A stretch of DNA of 64,000 bases, taken from positions 18,367,566 to 18,431,565 of the forward strand of contig OX336340.1 in assembly GCA_946902875.1 (NCBI GenBank). Reading direction: 5' to 3'. The stretch comes from Nematopogon swammerdamellus. Taxonomy: Eukaryota > Arthropoda > Insecta > Lepidoptera > Adelidae. Position 1 is the stretch's first letter; the number at the start of each line of letters is the position of its first letter. A model generated the notes under the pieces. That model made no database searches and was not told the DNA's origin. It saw nothing but the letters and a program-made list of their open reading frames with translations. A program made the position numbers and the translations under genes. Shown here in pieces: positions 62,306-64,000 of the stretch.

Positions 62306-63322
62306 TATAAAAAAAAAAGTTTTAAAAAACATAAAACCGACTTCCTAAAAAAAGTAAAACTAAAAAACTATTTAAAATAAAAATATAAAAACCGCCTTCA
62401 AAAATATATGAAATAAAAACCTAAAAAAAAAAACGAACCCTAGAGTTGAAGGCGGTGCTAAAAAGGCTACACAAATCACAAAGGATATTATCATCCGCTC
62501 ATGTTTTCTTTCATGCATCATTTTTGCTTGCTTTAGCACCGCCTTCAACTCTAGGGTTCGTTTTTTTTTTTAGGTTTTTATTTCATATATTTTTGAAGGC
62601 GGTTTTTATATTTTTATTTTAAATAGTTTTTTAGTTTTACTTTTTTTAGGAAGTCGGTTTTATGTTTTTTAAAACTTTTTTTTTATTTCACAGTTTTTTT
62701 TAGTAATTTTTTGCTATTAATGTACTCGGCGGAATCGCTCGGCCTTCGGCCTCGCGATTCCGCCTCGCTTTCCAATCCGATCTTGACCCAATTAAAATAG
62801 GACCACGTCAGCTTCGATAGCTCAGTGGTGCAGACAGTCAACTGTCGCTATTGAATTTTAAGCAACGCTGGGTGCGGTCAGTACTTAGATGGGTGACCGC
62901 TGACCGTTGGAGGCTGACCAAGGTTCGGATTCCTCGTAAAACTGTAAGTCCCTTCCCTCGTAATTTTACTTGGTGGTAGGGTTTAACCTTCCCGGGTTGG
63001 TACCACCGCACTGAATTAAACGTCGGTCGAAACGGCTATGTAAATAGTTTGTGTTTTCCGACCAGTTCAGTGTAGTCAGCACGATCAAAGGGGGAAGCAC
63101 TGACATGGCACTGGTGTTATGGGCTGACATCACAGACGTTGTAGGTGATGTTGCAGAACTTAGTAGAATGGACAGACATAAACGTGTTACGGAAGCCTAC
63201 TTTTATTATAAAATAACCGTCGGAGGACCTTGGTTGAAAATTGTAAAATTTAGTAGAACGGATAGACATGCATATGTTACGGAACCCTACATTCATTTTG
63301 CAGAACTTAGTAGAATGGACAG
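62306..63322 (+). repeat. Composite block, copy 2
   Basis: 1,017 bp: fold-back MITE (62306-62690), GGCGGAATCG hairpin (62730-62768), S1 SINE (62810-63149) and GTTACGGAA repeats. It corresponds in reverse to 32647-33661. The right border falls in a second copy of GCAGAACTTAGTAGAATGGA. Confidence 0.85.
62810..63149 (+). repeat. S1 SINE inside composite block copy 2
   Basis: Head GCTTCGATAGCTCAGTGGTG and 5S-like core GTCAGTACTTAGATGGGTGA. The tail is cut at GTAGGTGATG. Confidence 0.8.
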
Positions 63323-64000
63323 TGAGACAATACCTAACCTTTGCCAATAAATAATATTAGCTAGGGCAGATAGTCTGCGGTAGAATTTGTATTTTTATTT
63401 TTATTTTTAATGTTTACGTGGCTCGTGAAAGTCTAGCGTAGGACCAATTTGCAAACCCTTTACTTGCGATCATATTAGCCACTTCCCGACCGTAGAGGTG
63501 TATACTGTATTTCTTTAAGGACTAAATATTAATTATGTATTCTAATAATGATTAAGAGTAATTGATAACCAAACGGCACAGTACATGGACTTAACTAAGT
63601 CGGAAAATGTTCCCGGGCCACACCACGGGGAGGAATAACCGCGGAAATGTTCACCTTCGGCCCCGCTCTCTCATGTGTAATGGATCAACCCGCAATAGGA
63701 TACATTTATGATTACGCAATATTTCGTTAATTAATTTTATTTACGGAGAGAACTAGCTGAATGTGTTCGTTTCGTGGCCCATCTACCTAAAACGACCTAT
63801 GAGACATCCCTACTCGTGGAAGAAATTGACAGGCGAACGACGACGGCTGCCCGCGGTTCTAAATGATTGGCTAGCTCCTAAACTGAGTTGAAAATAAGTT
63901 GACAATAATGACGACTGTTTCTGCTACACTAACTCGCGGATCTAAGAATGCTACCCGTAGCTGGGCGAAATGGGAGAGCCTGCCACCTTGACTCTGGTAG
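63323..64000. other. No feature recognised
   Basis: Unique-looking sequence to the window end, no exon or known repeat. Confidence 0.35.

Overview
The window looks like moth or butterfly nuclear DNA. The protein-coding genes have spliced exons with GT/AG introns, and the DNA between and inside them is packed with LINE 3' ends, SINEs, MITEs and a Helitron of kinds common in Lepidoptera (for example the GTTGCCCGCGGCTTCGCTCG and AAGTGCGAGTCGGA repeat signatures). No species is claimed. No CRISPR array, operon, rRNA gene or convincing intact tRNA gene was seen.

Three complete genes were assembled by hand from exons. All three encode 12-TM major-facilitator transporters of the SLC46 (proton-coupled folate transporter-like) family. 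Gene A is on + (19805..29470, 7 exons, 526 aa). Gene B is on - (42790..34011, 7 exons, 521 aa). Gene C is on - (55536..43812, 7 exons, 536 aa). Internal exons have matching lengths (160/160/142, then 102, 138, 84 and 157 in all three) and identical intron phases (0,1,1,1,1,2), so they are tandem paralogues. A and B converge tail to tail. B and C are head to tail, with about 1 kb from the C stop to the B start. Each ends in a small, divergent last exon that open-reading-frame scans miss.

Layout: 1..19804 has no recognisable gene and holds SINE/LINE debris, two hAT-like or other MITEs, a GC-rich fold-back element and low-repeat stretches of unknown role. 19805..29470 is gene A. 29471..30530 is a degenerate unit followed by four near-identical 220-bp tandem units. 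30531..34010 holds fold-back repeats and one arm of a 1-kb inverted composite block. 34011..42790 is gene B, with two introns mostly filled by TIR elements. 43812..55536 is gene C, whose intron 4 carries a 1,971-bp Helitron. 55537..64000 is repeat-dominated and contains the inverted second copies of the Helitron and of the composite block.

The three transporters probably move related organic anions across plasma or lysosomal membranes. Their substrate cannot be read from sequence. The most unusual non-genic structure is an abundant SINE in which a 5S-rRNA-type internal promoter lies between tRNA-like A and B boxes. The near-identical inverted Helitron pair is second; one member is inserted in a MITE whose empty version is also in the window.
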